Shown here piece by piece: positions 8,028 to 17,099 of a stretch of DNA of 64,000 bases. The translations under genes were made by a program, and so were the position numbers. The DNA is taken from the NCBI GenBank assembly GCA_004322135.1, contig SCSG01000036.1:16924-80923 (forward strand), read 5' to 3'. How positions within the stretch are numbered: the stretch's first letter is position 1; each line of letters starts with the position of its first letter. Below the pieces are notes generated by a model. It saw only the letters and a list, made by a program, of their open reading frames with translations. It was not told the DNA's origin and ran no database searches. This DNA is from Burkholderiaceae bacterium. Lineage in GTDB: Bacteria; Pseudomonadota; Gammaproteobacteria; Burkholderiales; Burkholderiaceae_B.

Positions 8028-10553
8028 GTGCGAGCGCCGCTTTACCTTTCACGTATTCTGTTGGCCGGCGAGTTTCGTACGCATTTTTCTCGTGTCGTCA
8101 TCTGTGTTTTTGCTGTTGCAATCGGGGTGGCGCTGGGATACTCGGTTCATCTTGTCAACTACGCTGCGCTGGCTGAACTGGCGCAGGCGACGCGCGCCGT
8201 CACGGGTCAGGCCGATCTGGAAGTGCGTGGACCACGCACTGGCTTTGATGAAGCGCTCTACCCTCGCCTGGCACGCCTTCCGGAGGTGGCAGCCGCGAGT
8301 CCCATGGTGGAGGTAGAGGCGCATTTGCCCGGGCACCAAGGCGCGCTCAAGCTATTGGGTGTCGATGTCTTTCGCGCTGCCGCGGTCAATCCCGGATTAA
8401 TTGGCAGTCCGGCAAAAGACACGGCCGACAGACTGATTTACCTTGAGCCGGACACAGTGTTTCTGTCTCCGGCCGCGCTGACCTGGCTTGGCCTCAAGCC
8501 GGGCGACACTCTTCTTGTTCAGGCCGGTCTGGGCACGGTTTCGTTGCGAATTGCCGGCACCTTGCCCGTCACGAGCAGCGGCCTGCGGGTGGGCGTCATG
8601 GATATTGCGGCCGCACAGTGGCGTTTCGGACGGCTGGGGACATTAAGCCGCATCAATCTGAAGCTAAGGCCAGGGGTGGATGTTGCCGCGTTCCGTGAAA
8701 AGCTTGCTGCCCTGTTGCCGCCTGGCGTGGCAGCGACAAGCCCTGGCAACACCCAGCGCGTGACATCGAATCTTTCCAGAGCTTATCGGGTGAATCTTGA
8801 CGTCCTCGCGCTGGTGGCACTCTTTACCGGAGCCTTCCTGGTGTTTTCCAGCCAGGCGCTGTCGGTCATCCGGCGACGCTCACAGCTTGCGTTGTTGCGT
8901 GCACTGGGCATGACGCGCGGTGGCGTGTTGCGCCTGATATTTGCCGAAAGCCTGGTTCAGGGTGTGGCGGGCTCCGCTATTGGCATTGCGCTTGGCGTGG
9001 GCGTTGCCGCCGAGGTGCTGCACTTTGTAGGCGGTGATCTGGGTGGCGGCTATTTTCCGGGTTTGAAGCCGCGCGTGCACGTTGACCTTATCACTGCCCT
9101 TGTTTTTGCGGCGCTCGGCATCGCTGCAACGTTGATTGGCGGTGCAGCGCCTGCGTGGGAAGCTTCTCGGGCCAGGCCTGCCCTGGCACTCAAAGCTGGC
9201 GATGAGGAAACACCGCTTGAGCGCTTGCGCGCGATTTGGCCCGCTCTTGGTCTGATCGTGCTGGGTGTGCTGTTGACCATGGCGCCACCAGTAGCTGGCC
9301 TGCCCGTGTTCGGGTTCGTTGCCGTGGCGTTGCTGTTAGTAGGAACCATTTTGTTGATACCGCGCCTTGCGCATGGCTTTTTCGCGGTATTGCCACATGG
9401 CCCGAGCCTTGTCGAATATCTCGCTGCAGCGCGGCTCTCGGGTGCCTCAGGACGTGCAGCCATCGGCCTGGCCGGTGTTCTCGCCAGCTTCAGCCTGGTT
9501 GTGGCCATGGCAATCATGGTGACAAGTTTTCGCGTTTCATTCGACCGATGGCTTGACGTGACTTTACCCGCTCAGCTCTACGTGCGTGCCGCGCCCGATG
9601 GAGACACGGCGTATTTTTCACCAAGCGAGCAAACGGCCATCGCATCGGCTCCTGGTGTTGCAAAGGCTGAATTCCTGCGTACGACCCGCCTGTTGCTGAA
9701 CCCTACCCTGCCCCCCGTGGCACTCATGGCCAAACCCGTCGACAAAAATGACCCGGGTGCACGTCTGGCGCTGATTGGCCATTTCATCGTACCGGCACCG
9801 GGCAGGCCGCCGCCCCTCTGGATCAGCGAGGCCATGACAGATCTTTACGGAATGCATGTCGGCGATCATGTGAAGATCCCGATTGCAGGTCGATGGATTG
9901 CATTCACGATTGCAGGTGTCTGGCGCGACTATGCGCGCCAGTATGGTGCGATTGTCGTGGACCTGGACGAGTACCGTCGCCTGACTGGTGATATGCGCGT
10001 GACGGACGCGGCATTGTGGTTCGTGTCTGGCGTTGGGCCCGCCCGTTTCGTGCACGAGCTGGCCCAGCGGCTGCCCGATGCCAGCCGGATTCGTTTTGAA
10101 GACCCTGCTCAAATTCGTACTGCCAGTCTACGCATCTTCGACCGCAGTTTCGCCGTTACGTATCTGCTTGAAGCGGTGGCCATAGTTATTGGGCTCTTCG
10201 GGGTGGGAGTCAGCTTCGGCGCGCAGGCGTTCGCGCGTGCTCGTGAATTCGGCATGTTGCGGCATGTAGGCGTGACGCGCCACCAGATCGGATTGATGCT
10301 CGCCCTGGAGGGTGCACTGCAGGGCTTGCTGGGTGTTGCAGTGGGGCTGGTGCTAGGTGGCGGGATTGCATTGATCCTGGTGCGGATCATCAATCCTCAA
10401 TCATTCCACTGGACAATGGCCCTGCACGTGCCATGGGTCATACTGAGTGTTGCTGCACTGACCATGATCACGCTGGCGGCGCTGACAGCTCTGGTCAGCG
10501 GGAAGCGTGCCATGTCCGTTGGTGCCGTGCGCGCAGTGAGGGAGGACTGGTGA
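8028..10553 (+). CDS. ABC transporter permease, FtsX/MacB-like with periplasmic core
   Basis: This 841-residue protein begins at GTG. An N-terminal membrane segment (about residues 15-38) is followed by a large periplasmic domain (to ~250), then a FtsX-type block of three helices. A middle pair of helices, a second periplasmic domain and a second FtsX block (about residues 715-830, starting at AVTYLLEAV) follow. The duplicated FtsX layout suggests one polypeptide supplies both halves of the channel. Proteins of this class use mechanotransmission: ATP hydrolysis by the LolD-like partner moves the periplasmic domains. It overlaps the next gene by four bases (GTGA). The substrate is not evident. 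Confidence 0.88.
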   Translation: MRAPLYLSRILLAGEFRTHFSRVVICVFAVAIGVALGYSVHLVNYAALAELAQATRAVTGQADLEVRGPRTGFDEALYPRLARLPEVAAASPMVEVEAHLPGHQGALKLLGVDVFRAAAVNPGLIGSPAKDTADRLIYLEPDTVFLSPAALTWLGLKPGDTLLVQAGLGTVSLRIAGTLPVTSSGLRVGVMDIAAAQWRFGRLGTLSRINLKLRPGVDVAAFREKLAALLPPGVAATSPGNTQRVTSNLSRAYRVNLDVLALVALFTGAFLVFSSQALSVIRRRSQLALLRALGMTRGGVLRLIFAESLVQGVAGSAIGIALGVGVAAEVLHFVGGDLGGGYFPGLKPRVHVDLITALVFAALGIAATLIGGAAPAWEASRARPALALKAGDEETPLERLRAIWPALGLIVLGVLLTMAPPVAGLPVFGFVAVALLLVGTILLIPRLAHGFFAVLPHGPSLVEYLAAARLSGASGRAAIGLAGVLASFSLVVAMAIMVTSFRVSFDRWLDVTLPAQLYVRAAPDGDTAYFSPSEQTAIASAPGVAKAEFLRTTRLLLNPTLPPVALMAKPVDKNDPGARLALIGHFIVPAPGRPPPLWISEAMTDLYGMHVGDHVKIPIAGRWIAFTIAGVWRDYARQYGAIVVDLDEYRRLTGDMRVTDAALWFVSGVGPARFVHELAQRLPDASRIRFEDPAQIRTASLRIFDRSFAVTYLLEAVAIVIGLFGVGVSFGAQAFARAREFGMLRHVGVTRHQIGLMLALEGALQGLLGVAVGLVLGGGIALILVRIINPQSFHWTMALHVPWVILSVAALTMITLAALTALVSGKRAMSVGAVRAVREDW

Positions 10554-11644
10554 AAAAGGTTGTATTGCTTGCGGCCTGGTTTTGGAGTGTATGCGTCGCG
10601 TTCGTACCCGTGGCCGTCGCATCGCCGTCGGCGTCTGTTGTGTATCCGGCCGTGAAGCCGGGGCTTGTTCTGAGTTTCCCGCGTGATTACGGCGCCCACC
10701 CTGCGTTCCGTACGGAATGGTGGTACGTGACGGGCTGGTTGAATGCCGACTCCGGCACGCCGCTGGGATTTCAGGTGACCTTCTTTCGCTCGCGCCCACA
10801 GCTGGACCCTTCGAATCCCAGTCATTTCGCGCCGGATCAACTCCTATTTGCACACGCCGCACTTTCTGACCCGAAAGTCGGCAGGCTGCAGCACGCACAA
10901 CGCTCAGCACGCGGCGGCTTCGGCCTGGCCGACGCTCGGGTTGGTGATACGGATGTGCACATCAACGACTGGTCACTGAAAAGGAATACGGACAACACCT
11001 TAAGCGCGTTTGTGAAGACTGACGACTTCATCCTCGAAATCAGGCTTGAACCAACTCAACCCCTTCTTTTGCAAGGGCGGTCCGGATACAGCCAGAAGGG
11101 ACCGAGGCCGGCCCAGGCGAGCTACTACTATAGCCAGCCGCAAATGAAAGTAACCGGCTTCGTCACTCGCCACGGTGGGAAACAGGCGGTTCATGGAACC
11201 GCGTGGCTTGACCATGAATGGTCGTCCGCGCTGCTGGACAGCCGAGCCGTTGGCTGGGACTGGACGGGGATCAACTTTTATGATGGCAGTGCTCTTATGG
11301 CGTTTCGAATCCGCGACAAAAGTGGCCACAAGCTTTGGGCGGGAGGCTCGTTTCGACGGGCTGGCGGTGCAACTACCGTATTGCTTCCGTCGGCGATCAA
11401 TTTCGAGGGAAAGCGTATTTGGCAATCGCCGCATACTGGCACCGAGTACCCCGTGTCGATGATCGTGAACGCCGGCGACGTAGCCGTTGATCTCGAGCCG
11501 CTGATGGACGACCAGGAGCTTGACAGCCGCGCCAGTACAGGCGCCGTTTACTGGGAAGGTGCCGTGATCGCAAAGCATGAGGGAAAGCCCGTCGGGCGCG
11601 GTTATCTGGAGTTGACTGGGTATTTCCACCCACTCGGGTTTTGA
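10550..11644 (+). CDS. Secreted lipocalin-like / carotenoid 1,2-hydratase-domain protein (AttH-like)
   Basis: The start is a GTG at 10550 that overlaps the permease stop and sits behind GGAGGA; an upstream frame extension would lie inside the permease gene. The 364-residue product has a signal peptide (KKVVLLAAWFW... to about residue 25, ending VAVASPS). It continues with the CrtC/AttH family pattern: PRDYGAHPAFRTEWWYVTGW near residue 45, a GxQVTFF segment, and WLDHEWSS near residue 220. This is the lipocalin-fold domain of carotenoid 1,2-hydratase, but no carotenoid genes are nearby. Operons pairing such a protein with a LolD/FtsX transporter resemble attE-attF-attG-attH of Agrobacterium. 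A carrier or chaperone role for the exported lipid is inferred. Confidence 0.85.
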   Translation: MKKVVLLAAWFWSVCVAFVPVAVASPSASVVYPAVKPGLVLSFPRDYGAHPAFRTEWWYVTGWLNADSGTPLGFQVTFFRSRPQLDPSNPSHFAPDQLLFAHAALSDPKVGRLQHAQRSARGGFGLADARVGDTDVHINDWSLKRNTDNTLSAFVKTDDFILEIRLEPTQPLLLQGRSGYSQKGPRPAQASYYYSQPQMKVTGFVTRHGGKQAVHGTAWLDHEWSSALLDSRAVGWDWTGINFYDGSALMAFRIRDKSGHKLWAGGSFRRAGGATTVLLPSAINFEGKRIWQSPHTGTEYPVSMIVNAGDVAVDLEPLMDDQELDSRASTGAVYWEGAVIAKHEGKPVGRGYLELTGYFHPLGF

Positions 11645-11831
11645 GAACAGGTTGGGCTGAGATCCAACGGGCGCCTTTGTTCGGGTTCCAGTCAACGCAC
11701 AGCATTCACCGTGAATCAGCCGCGAGCCCTTCCAGGAAAAATTCAATCTACGTCGGTATGGCATATGGCCCCCACGAACCCGAACGTGCTATCTTTGTGG
11801 CCGAATGAACTTAATTCTTTTGGGGACTTTC

Positions 11832-12461
11832 ATGCTGAAGATCTGGGGCCGGACCAATTCCGTCAATGTTCAGAAGGTGTTGTGGTGTTGTGACGAGCTT
11901 TCGCTTCCCTACGAACGCATCGATGCCGGCATGCAATATGGCCGCAATCACGAGCCCGAATACCTGGCGATGAACCCGAACGGCAAGATTCCCGTCATTG
12001 AAGACGGCGATTACATGCTCTGGGAATCCAACGCCATTGTGCGCTATCTGGCCATGCAGTATGGCTCGCCGGCCAACAACCTTTATCCAGACGACCCCAA
12101 GGTACGTGCCGGCGTCGATCGCTGGCTTGACTGGTCGCTGTCCACCCTGCAGCCAGCGGATCGCCCGGTCTTCGTAGGCATGATCCGTACCCCAAAAGAA
12201 AAGCGCGACATGGCCGCCATACAAGCGGCCGCTGGCGAAGCGGCCAAACTTTGGCAAATAGTCGAGGCACACTTGAAGGGGCGCCACTATCTGGAAGGTG
12301 GCGCATTTTCTCTTGCGGATATGGTGATAGGCGCTTTCTGCCGTCGCTACATCGAACTGGATGGCATCGAAAGACCTTCGCTGCCGCTGGTACAAGAGTG
12401 GTATGCCAGGTTGAAAGCCCGCCCTGCCTTTCAGCGTCATATAGCGCCAACCCTTAGCTGA
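11832..12461 (+). CDS. Glutathione S-transferase family protein
   Basis: The 209-residue product starts at an ATG after GGGGAC. The N-terminal thioredoxin-fold half (residues 1-78) contains the cis-Pro loop KIPVIEDG and the glutathione-binding pair ESNAI; the C-terminal half is helical. The first strand carries S/N in place of a catalytic Cys or Tyr (GRTNSVNVQK), as in theta-like and EF1-gamma-related bacterial GSTs. It probably conjugates or reduces small electrophiles, but the substrate cannot be told. It is monocistronic, 187 bases after the AttH-like gene. Confidence 0.88.
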   Translation: MLKIWGRTNSVNVQKVLWCCDELSLPYERIDAGMQYGRNHEPEYLAMNPNGKIPVIEDGDYMLWESNAIVRYLAMQYGSPANNLYPDDPKVRAGVDRWLDWSLSTLQPADRPVFVGMIRTPKEKRDMAAIQAAAGEAAKLWQIVEAHLKGRHYLEGGAFSLADMVIGAFCRRYIELDGIERPSLPLVQEWYARLKARPAFQRHIAPTLS

Positions 12462-12565
12462 GCCGTGCTGTCGCCGCGGCGTCCACGTGTTCATTCGTCC
12501 GCCGCCATTTGTAATCGACTGAATTGGCCTTGCTACGAAGCAAGACAATACCAAAAACAAAATAA

Positions 12566-12584
12566 GACTGCGCCGAACGCAGTC
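12566..12584 (-). terminator. Possible leftward hairpin terminator
   Basis: GACTGCG and CGCAGTC pair across a 5-base loop. Read on the minus strand, the stem is followed by a T-rich tract (TTATTTTGTTTTTGG). It would stop leftward transcripts coming from the pirin side before they run into the GST gene. No T-run follows on the plus strand, so it would not stop the GST transcript. Confidence 0.35.
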
Positions 12585-12721
12585 CCTGGTCGCGATTGTT
12601 GCGCGTTGCGGAATGCCCCCATTATTGCGCCCACTATGTAACAGTTGGCTAAATGGCCGAACCCTGCTGCGGGTTAAGGGTCAAAATGGTACTTAATACT
12701 TTTGACTGAGTGAAGTGAATC

Positions 12722-12988
12722 ATGAACGGCAACGCACGTCGAGTAATCATATCGGCTCTCGCATTCATCGCCCTTGGCGGATGCGCCGTTTACGCGCCTC
12801 CGAACGAAGGTTATGCCTATTATCCGTCCGAGCCTGCCTATGTGGCTCCTGCACCAGGCTACGTCGCTCCTCCAGTTTATATCGCGCCACCTCCGCTGTT
12901 TTTCAATTTTGGGGGGGGATATTATCGTGGCGGCTGGGGTCATGGCCATCGTCGCGGCTGGGGCCATGGTCGCGGCTGGAGGCGCTGA
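12722..12988 (+). CDS. Small Tyr/Pro- and Gly/His/Arg-rich lipoprotein with a G8 tract
   Basis: This 88-residue protein has a lipobox LGGC (Cys about residue 21). Next comes a low-complexity stretch rich in Tyr, Pro, Ala and Val (residues 22-60), an aromatic patch, and a basic Gly/His/Arg/Trp tail of GHRRGWGHGRGW type. Similar small lipoproteins with YXXPP repeats and GHGH tails are common in Burkholderiales, without a known function. The coding sequence holds a run of eight G at 12911-12918. A one-base slip would replace the last ~25 residues by another frame. The ATG follows GTGAAGTG. Confidence 0.75.
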   Translation: MNGNARRVIISALAFIALGGCAVYAPPNEGYAYYPSEPAYVAPAPGYVAPPVYIAPPPLFFNFGGGYYRGGWGHGHRRGWGHGRGWRR

Positions 12989-13029
12989 CAGGCGGCTGGT
13001 TTCCACAGCGCACCTGACTCGACAGAACA

Positions 13030-13899
13030 CTAAACGCTTGGCAGCGGGACAAATTCCTGATCATCCAGTTGTGGCAACGGTATACGCCCCGCCTCCCAGT
13101 CGGCCTTGGCCTGTTCTATCCGCTCTTTGCGTGATGACACAAAGTTCCACCATATATGGCGCGGGCCCAGCGGTTCGCCGCCCAGGAGCATTACGCGACT
13201 AAGTTCCAGGGCCTTGATGGCTGGTGCGGCGCCGGACGTGAACACTACCATCTGCCCTTTCGGGTATGTAATACCCTCGATATTGACGCTGCCGCTTGCC
13301 ACATAGACGGCCCGCTCGGGATATCCGGGTGGAACAGCCAGGCTGGCCTGAGGTTGTAGCGTGGCATCTACGTAGAACAACGGCGAGTGCGTGGTTGCCG
13401 AGCTTTCCAGGTTGAATGCGCGGCCCGCGATGAGGCGGCCCACAACGCCGGTATCCGTAAATGTGGGTAGCTCATCCACACCATAGTGGTTGAACGTAGG
13501 AGCGTCTTCTTCATGGCTTTCGGGCAGCGCCACCCAGGCCTGAACGCCATCGATGCGCCCCCCCTGCTCACGCATGCCGTCAAAGCGTTCCGAGTGTGCG
13601 ATGCCGCGACCTGCTGTCATCCAGTTCAGGTCTCCGGGTCGGATTATTTGTTCCACGCCGAGGTTGTCACGATGCGTGATCTGCCCATCGAAAAGGTAGG
13701 TGACCGTGGACAGGCCAATGTGTGGATGAGGCCGTACATCCAGCACTCTGGGGACCGGCGCGGACAGATCGTGTGGACCCATGCGGTCGAAAAATATGAA
13801 TGGCCCCACCATACGACGCTTGCGGAATGGCAGGGTGCGCTGAACTTCAAAACCGCCTCCCAAGTCATGGGATCGGGGATCTATGACTATCTCGGGCAT
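13030..13899 (-). CDS. Pirin family protein
   Basis: The 289-residue bicupin starts at MPEIVIDPRSHDLGG, behind the strong site AAAGGAGCACCC; the longer frame upstream is not needed. The N-terminal cupin keeps the metal ligands of pirins, HPHPHIG near residue 57 and the HSE motif near residue 102. Bacterial pirins bind Fe and some, such as YhhW, act as quercetinases; others modulate enzymes. Which applies here cannot be told. It diverges from mgtA across a 336-base gap and may be affected by regulatory sites there. No redox regulator is adjacent. Confidence 0.9.
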   Translation of the reverse strand: MPEIVIDPRSHDLGGGFEVQRTLPFRKRRMVGPFIFFDRMGPHDLSAPVPRVLDVRPHPHIGLSTVTYLFDGQITHRDNLGVEQIIRPGDLNWMTAGRGIAHSERFDGMREQGGRIDGVQAWVALPESHEEDAPTFNHYGVDELPTFTDTGVVGRLIAGRAFNLESSATTHSPLFYVDATLQPQASLAVPPGYPERAVYVASGSVNIEGITYPKGQMVVFTSGAAPAIKALELSRVMLLGGEPLGPRHIWWNFVSSRKERIEQAKADWEAGRIPLPQLDDQEFVPLPSV

Positions 13900-13974
13900 G
13901 GGTGCTCCTTTTGCGAAAAGTACGATTCGTTGCACTTCTTGTGTTGTTATACCGCTAACTCGCCTCTCAAGCGA

Positions 13975-14003
13975 TTGTGCACCTTTTGCCATAGAGCTAG
14001 AAT
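13975..14003 (+). promoter_or_regulatory. Putative sigma-70 promoter of mgtA
   Basis: TTGTGC (13975-13980) and TAGAAT (13998-14003) are spaced by 17 bases and point toward mgtA. Transcription would start near 14010, giving a leader of about 225 bases before the mgtA GTG. I found no better pair in the gap between pirin and mgtA. Confidence 0.5.
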
Positions 14004-14020
14004 TCGGTGGTTCCTTTTTG

Positions 14021-14074
14021 ATGGAGTTTTACCTGTGGATAACCCCCGACCTAGTATCGATCGTATCGCGGTAA
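14021..14074 (+). other. Possible 17-codon leader peptide in the mgtA 5' leader
   Basis: A short ORF (MEFYLWITPDLVSIVSR then TAA) starts about 11 bases after the predicted start of the mgtA transcript, with GGTGG upstream. In enteric bacteria the mgtA leader contains a short translated ORF (MgtL) that senses magnesium and proline. This one has only a single Pro and no detectable similarity, so only position and size suggest a parallel. It ends 161 bases before the mgtA start. Confidence 0.3.
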
Positions 14075-14235
14075 GGTAGCCTCAGAGTTCCATCTCCCAC
14101 TGCTGCCTTGCCTTTGTGGCGGGTAGCGGCACAGACGGCCATTCGGGCCGATTCATCTGCTTCCCCGGTTTGTTTCTGGTTGGCCCATATAGGGCTTGGT
14201 CTGGTCGCAGGTTCGTGGCCAGACGGGAGTGTGCC

Positions 14236-17031
14236 GTGCATTTCAACAAAAAAATTCTCAGTCCGGACGTCAACGTTTTAAAAGAGCTGTTTGCGGGGTT
14301 CGTGCGCAGTCGGCATGTCGCCAGACATTTTCGCCGATTTCCGTTCCTGGACACATTCGCCCGTTCGAACGCGTCGCGGCATGTTTCCTCCACCCTGAGT
14401 GACGCACTGATAGCCATCGCCCGCTGTGATCGGGAAGTAGTGCTGGACAACCTTCGCGCCAGTACGGAAGGACTGACTGATGAGCAGATCCTGACAGCAC
14501 GCGAAGTAGCCGGCCCCAATGAGATCGGACATGAGAAGCCGTTGTCATGGTGGGAGCACCTTTGGCATTGCTACAAAAACCCTTTCAACCTTTTGTTGAC
14601 TGTGCTGGCGGCCATTTCGTTTGTCACGCAGGATGAGACAGCGGCGCTGGTCATCGGCATCATGGTGGCACTGGCCACTATGCTTCGGTTCTGGCAGGAA
14701 GGCCAGTCCAACAAGGCGGCCGACGAACTGAAGGACATGGTCAGCAATACGGCTACCGTCATGCGCCGCATGATGATCGAAACACCTGGAGTCCCCGCGG
14801 GCGCGAACGACGACGCTCCTGTTGTCACGGCCCTGGTTTCGCAAAGAATGGAAGTCCCCTTCAAGGAGCTGGTCCCGGGCGACATCGTCCTGCTGTCCGC
14901 AGGCGACATGATCCCTGCGGACGTGCGCCTGCTGTCCGCCAAGGATCTGTTTGTCAGCCAGGCATCCATGACGGGCGAATCACTACCCGTCGAAAAATTT
15001 CCACACCTCTCGCATCCGTCCACAACCAACGTTTTCGAGCTGGACAACATTCTGTTCATGGGGACCAATGTCGTATCGGGGTCGGCCAGTGCTGTCGTGG
15101 CGAGCACTGGCGGAAAGACGTATTTCGGTATGCTTGCACAGCATGCCACTGCATCGGACCGCGTCCCCACGGCGTTTCAGACGGGTGTGAATAAAGTCAG
15201 CTGGCTGCTTATCCGCTTTATGTTCGTGATGTCTCCACTGGTTCTGTTCATCAACGGGTATACCAAGGGCGACTGGCTCGAAGCATTTTTATTCGCCCTT
15301 TCGATCGCCGTCGGGCTGACGCCGGAAATGCTGCCCATGATCGTTACGTCCACCCTGGCCAAGGGCGCCGTGTACCTGTCGCGCAAGAAAGTGATTGTGA
15401 AGCGGCTGGATGCCATTCAGAGTTTCGGCGCCATGGATGTGCTGTGCACGGACAAGACGGGGACCCTCACTCAGGACAGGATCTTCCTGGAACGGCACAC
15501 GGACGCCTATGGCGTGGAGTCGGACGATGTGCTTGAGCTTGCCTACTTGAACAGCTACTACCAGACGGGACTCAAGAACCTGCTGGACGTTGCCGTACTA
15601 GCCCACGGCGAAGTGCATCGCGAGCTGGACGTCACGTCTGTGTACCGCAAGGTGGACGAGATCCCATTTGATTTCGATCGTCGTCGGATGTCGGTCGTCG
15701 TGTCCGAACGCCGCGAACATCACCTCCTGATCTGCAAAGGCGCAACCGAAGAAATGCTGGGCATCTGCACTCATGTGCGTCACGGCGAAGTCGACGAGAC
15801 TCTGACAGATCAACACCTGGCCGACGTGCGCGCCGTCACGGCCGAGCTCAACGGCGAGGGCCTGCGCGTGGTGGCGGTCGCTGTCAAGCACATGCCGCCC
15901 TCCCGGGACGTCTATAGCATCTCGGACGAATCGGACTTGACACTGGTTGGCTATATTGCTTTTCTTGATCCACCCAAAGAGACAACCCGCCCGGCCATTG
16001 CCGCCCTGGCCGAGCATGGCGTGGCGGTCAAGGTCCTGACCGGGGACAACGAGTTGGTAACGCTGAAGGTTTGCCGCGAAGTGGGGTTGCCAACGCAGGC
16101 GGTCCTGCTGGGGCAGGACGTTGAAGCCATGAGCGACGCACAGCTTTCCAGCCAGGTGGAACAGATCCGCATATTTGCCCGGCTGGCACCCATTCATAAG
16201 GAGCGCATTGTGCGCGCGCTGCGTGGCAACGGACACGTCGTCGGTTTTTTGGGGGACGGCATCAACGATGCGCCGGCGCTGCGGGCGGCAGACATCGGTA
16301 TTTCGGTGGATTCGGGAGTGGATATCGCCAAGGAGGCTGCCGATATTATCTTGCTGGAAAAGAACTTGATGGTTCTCGAACAAGGCGTGATCGAAGGCCG
16401 GAAGACTTTCACCAACATGCTGAAATACATCAAGATAACCGCCAGCTCCAATTTCGGAAACGTATTCTCAGTCCTGATAGCCAGCGTCTTTCTCCCCTTT
16501 TTGCCGATGTTGCCGCTACAGTTGCTGGTGCAGAACCTGCTGTACGACATTTCGCAGATCGTCATTCCGTTCGACAACGTGGATGAGGAAATGCTCAGGC
16601 GGCCGCAAAGCTGGCGGCCTGATGATATCCGCCGCTTCATGCTGTTTTTCGGACCGCTAAGTTCGGTTTTCGACATGATTACGTTCGCCGTCATGTGGTT
16701 TGTGTTCGGGGCGAACTCTCCAGCGCAGCAGACATTGTTCCAATCAGGCTGGTTTGTCGTGGGTCTGCTCACCCAGACTATGGTAGTGCACATGATACGC
16801 ACACCCAAGATTCCGTTTGTGCAAAGCAGGGCGTCCTGGCAATTGCTTGCCATGACGGCAAGCGTCATGGCTGTTGGTGTGTTCCTGGCCATGGGCCCGC
16901 TTGCCAATTACTTTAAATTGCAAGCCCTGCCACCGCTGTATTTCGTTTTTCTGCTGCTGGTGCTGCTGGGCTACATGGGTCTGGTGCAGACCATGAAACG
17001 CTTCTACATCAAGCGCTATGGCTGGCAATAA
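14236..17031 (+). CDS. mgtA: Magnesium-translocating P-type ATPase MgtA
   Basis: The 931-residue P3B-type ATPase imports Mg2+ across the inner membrane using ATP. Motifs are the actuator TGES at residue 246, the phosphorylation site DKTGT at Asp406, and the hinge GDGINDAP near residue 674. Segment YTKGDWLEAFLFALSIAVGL and the final YGWQ closely follow enteric MgtA. About ten membrane segments are visible. I chose the GTG at 14236 (GGGAG eight bases upstream). The ORF opens 40 codons earlier, but E. coli MgtA (898 residues) argues for the shorter form. It has a long leader that may sense Mg2+. arsB follows 68 bases later on the same strand. Confidence 0.95.
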   Translation: MHFNKKILSPDVNVLKELFAGFVRSRHVARHFRRFPFLDTFARSNASRHVSSTLSDALIAIARCDREVVLDNLRASTEGLTDEQILTAREVAGPNEIGHEKPLSWWEHLWHCYKNPFNLLLTVLAAISFVTQDETAALVIGIMVALATMLRFWQEGQSNKAADELKDMVSNTATVMRRMMIETPGVPAGANDDAPVVTALVSQRMEVPFKELVPGDIVLLSAGDMIPADVRLLSAKDLFVSQASMTGESLPVEKFPHLSHPSTTNVFELDNILFMGTNVVSGSASAVVASTGGKTYFGMLAQHATASDRVPTAFQTGVNKVSWLLIRFMFVMSPLVLFINGYTKGDWLEAFLFALSIAVGLTPEMLPMIVTSTLAKGAVYLSRKKVIVKRLDAIQSFGAMDVLCTDKTGTLTQDRIFLERHTDAYGVESDDVLELAYLNSYYQTGLKNLLDVAVLAHGEVHRELDVTSVYRKVDEIPFDFDRRRMSVVVSERREHHLLICKGATEEMLGICTHVRHGEVDETLTDQHLADVRAVTAELNGEGLRVVAVAVKHMPPSRDVYSISDESDLTLVGYIAFLDPPKETTRPAIAALAEHGVAVKVLTGDNELVTLKVCREVGLPTQAVLLGQDVEAMSDAQLSSQVEQIRIFARLAPIHKERIVRALRGNGHVVGFLGDGINDAPALRAADIGISVDSGVDIAKEAADIILLEKNLMVLEQGVIEGRKTFTNMLKYIKITASSNFGNVFSVLIASVFLPFLPMLPLQLLVQNLLYDISQIVIPFDNVDEEMLRRPQSWRPDDIRRFMLFFGPLSSVFDMITFAVMWFVFGANSPAQQTLFQSGWFVVGLLTQTMVVHMIRTPKIPFVQSRASWQLLAMTASVMAVGVFLAMGPLANYFKLQALPPLYFVFLLLVLLGYMGLVQTMKRFYIKRYGWQ

Positions 17032-17099
17032 GGGTATGGGGAAAGGGGAAAATGCGGCCAATATGCCTGCCCCTCTGAAAACCTTTATAGTTTGACCTC

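Noticed and set aside
10433..10549. 39-codon upstream extension of the lipocalin-like gene
   Set aside because: It lies inside the permease gene; the GTG at 10550 has a GGAGGA site and begins a signal peptide.
11811..12560. 249-residue open frame on the minus strand opposite the GST gene
   Set aside because: It lies wholly opposite a gene with a clear family and ribosome site and shows no family features of its own.
14116..14235. 40-codon extension of mgtA
   Set aside because: No ribosome site at 14116, and the GTG at 14236 has one; the shorter protein fits known MgtA length better.
15598..16383. 261-residue frame opposite mgtA
   Set aside because: Antisense to strongly conserved P-type ATPase coding sequence.
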